Origin: Pseudomonadota bacterium
Lineage (GTDB): Bacteria > Pseudomonadota > Gammaproteobacteria > Burkholderiales > Sulfuriferulaceae
DNA: 6,770 nucleotides
Reading direction: 5' to 3'
Assembly: GCA_021794855.1 (NCBI GenBank)
Contig: JAJYPZ010000061.1
Coordinates: forward strand, 1 to 6,770
Shown here piece after piece: positions 6,218 to 6,770 of the stretch. Both the position numbers and the translations under genes were made by a program. The notes beneath the pieces are model-generated. The model was not told the DNA's origin and searched no databases. It was given only the letters and a program-made list of their open reading frames with translations. Within the stretch, counting starts at the first letter, position 1; each line of letters opens with the position of its first letter.

Positions 6218-6770
6218 ATGGATGAAGTAGGACAAACAGCCTCCGGTTCTAACGGACTCGATCTTAAAGTATTGCTTAAAACATTGCTTGCAGTCAAAAA
6301 GGGCGAGTTTTCGGCGCGGATGCCGGTCGATCTGACCGGTATTGAAGGCAAGATTGCCGATACGCTCAATGAAATCATCGAAATTAACGACAAGGTTTCG
6401 CGTGGTATCAGCCGGGCCAGCGAAATGGTCGGACGCGAAGGCAAGTTGTCCGAACGCGTATCGGTCGGGTATGTAGAAGGTGCCTGGGCGCGCGAAATCG
6501 AATCGGTAAACGGGCTGATCTCCGATCTGGCTCGGCCTACGACGGAAATGGCGCGGGTGATCGGTGCAGTTGCCAAGGGCGACCTGACGCAAAAAATGAT
6601 ACTCGAAGCGGAAGGGCGGCCATTGCGCGGCGAATTCATGCGCACGTCCAAAATTGTCAATACGATGGTCGACCAGCTCGGTTCGTTCGCGTCGGAAGTG
6701 ACGCGGGTGGCGCGCGAAGTCGGCACCGAAGGCAAGCTCGGCGGCCAGGCGCAGGTCAAGGGCGTGGGCG
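6218..6770 (+). CDS. Poly-HAMP signalling protein, probable hybrid histidine kinase, N-terminal part (cut by right edge)
   Basis: From ATG at 6218 the frame is open for 184 codons to the window end. The ribosome site AGAGG (6206-6210) lies 7 bases upstream. The protein has no signal peptide or membrane segment and starts directly in HAMP-type coiled-coil units. Recurring features are K-G-[ED]-[FL] (28-31, 120-123), G-x-E-G-K-L (72-76 region and 169-174), [19 protein letters not shown] (97-115) and [19 protein letters not shown] (147-165). At least three HAMP units are visible. This pattern is that of soluble poly-HAMP hybrid histidine kinases with receiver domains, related in layout to fungal group III (Nik1) kinases, which sense osmotic or other stress; the kinase part is beyond the edge. 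The length of the whole protein and its kinase domain are therefore inferred. It is divergent from the methyltransferase gene. Confidence 0.85.
   Translation, partial: MDEVGQTASGSNGLDLKVLLKTLLAVKKGEFSARMPVDLTGIEGKIADTLNEIIEINDKVSRGISRASEMVGREGKLSERVSVGYVEGAWAREIESVNGLISDLARPTTEMARVIGAVAKGDLTQKMILEAEGRPLRGEFMRTSKIVNTMVDQLGSFASEVTRVAREVGTEGKLGGQAQVKGVG

Noticed and set aside
6145..6759. 204-codon leftward frame opposite the poly-HAMP gene
   Set aside because: It is the complement of a recognisable HAMP repeat sequence; its serine- and arginine-rich composition is typical of a shadow frame.

Overview
The window looks like chromosomal DNA from a proteobacterium of moderately high G+C. The evidence is dense coding, standard ATG starts with AGGAG-type ribosome sites on several genes, a Sec/lipoprotein-type signal peptide on a PQQ-propeller protein, and a poly-HAMP signalling protein. 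A gammaproteobacterium, possibly a methylotroph, would fit, but that is inference from gene content only. There is no sign of phage, plasmid, insertion sequence, CRISPR array, tRNA or rRNA.

Left part, all read leftwards: a PQQ-type beta-propeller protein with an exported or lipoprotein-type N-terminus (1134-2594), then a uracil-DNA glycosylase superfamily protein (387-986), then the N-terminal 91 residues of a VIT1/CCC1-family membrane transporter that runs off the left edge (1-275). The gaps of 147 and 111 bases hold a strong hairpin and a perfect inverted repeat, so these three genes are probably separate or loosely coupled transcription units.

Centre: a 256-base divergent gap, then a rightward gene for a 571-residue protein (2854-4569). 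It joins an N-terminal SEC-C zinc motif, about six to seven TPR repeats and a C-terminal GT-B/GT9-like glycosyltransferase domain. It converges on a leftward class I methyltransferase gene (4623-5759) with 53 bases between the stop codons.

Right part: a 458-base divergent gap rich in short hairpins and small repeats, with a plausible promoter at each end. The rightward gene that follows (6218 to the right edge) encodes the start of a soluble poly-HAMP protein, most likely a hybrid histidine kinase.

The genes do not form an obvious pathway. Nothing here is a clear new system. The best leads are the SEC-C/TPR/glycosyltransferase architecture, a uracil-DNA glycosylase that combines iron-sulfur-type cysteines with a SMUG1-like motif, and the structured gap before the poly-HAMP gene.
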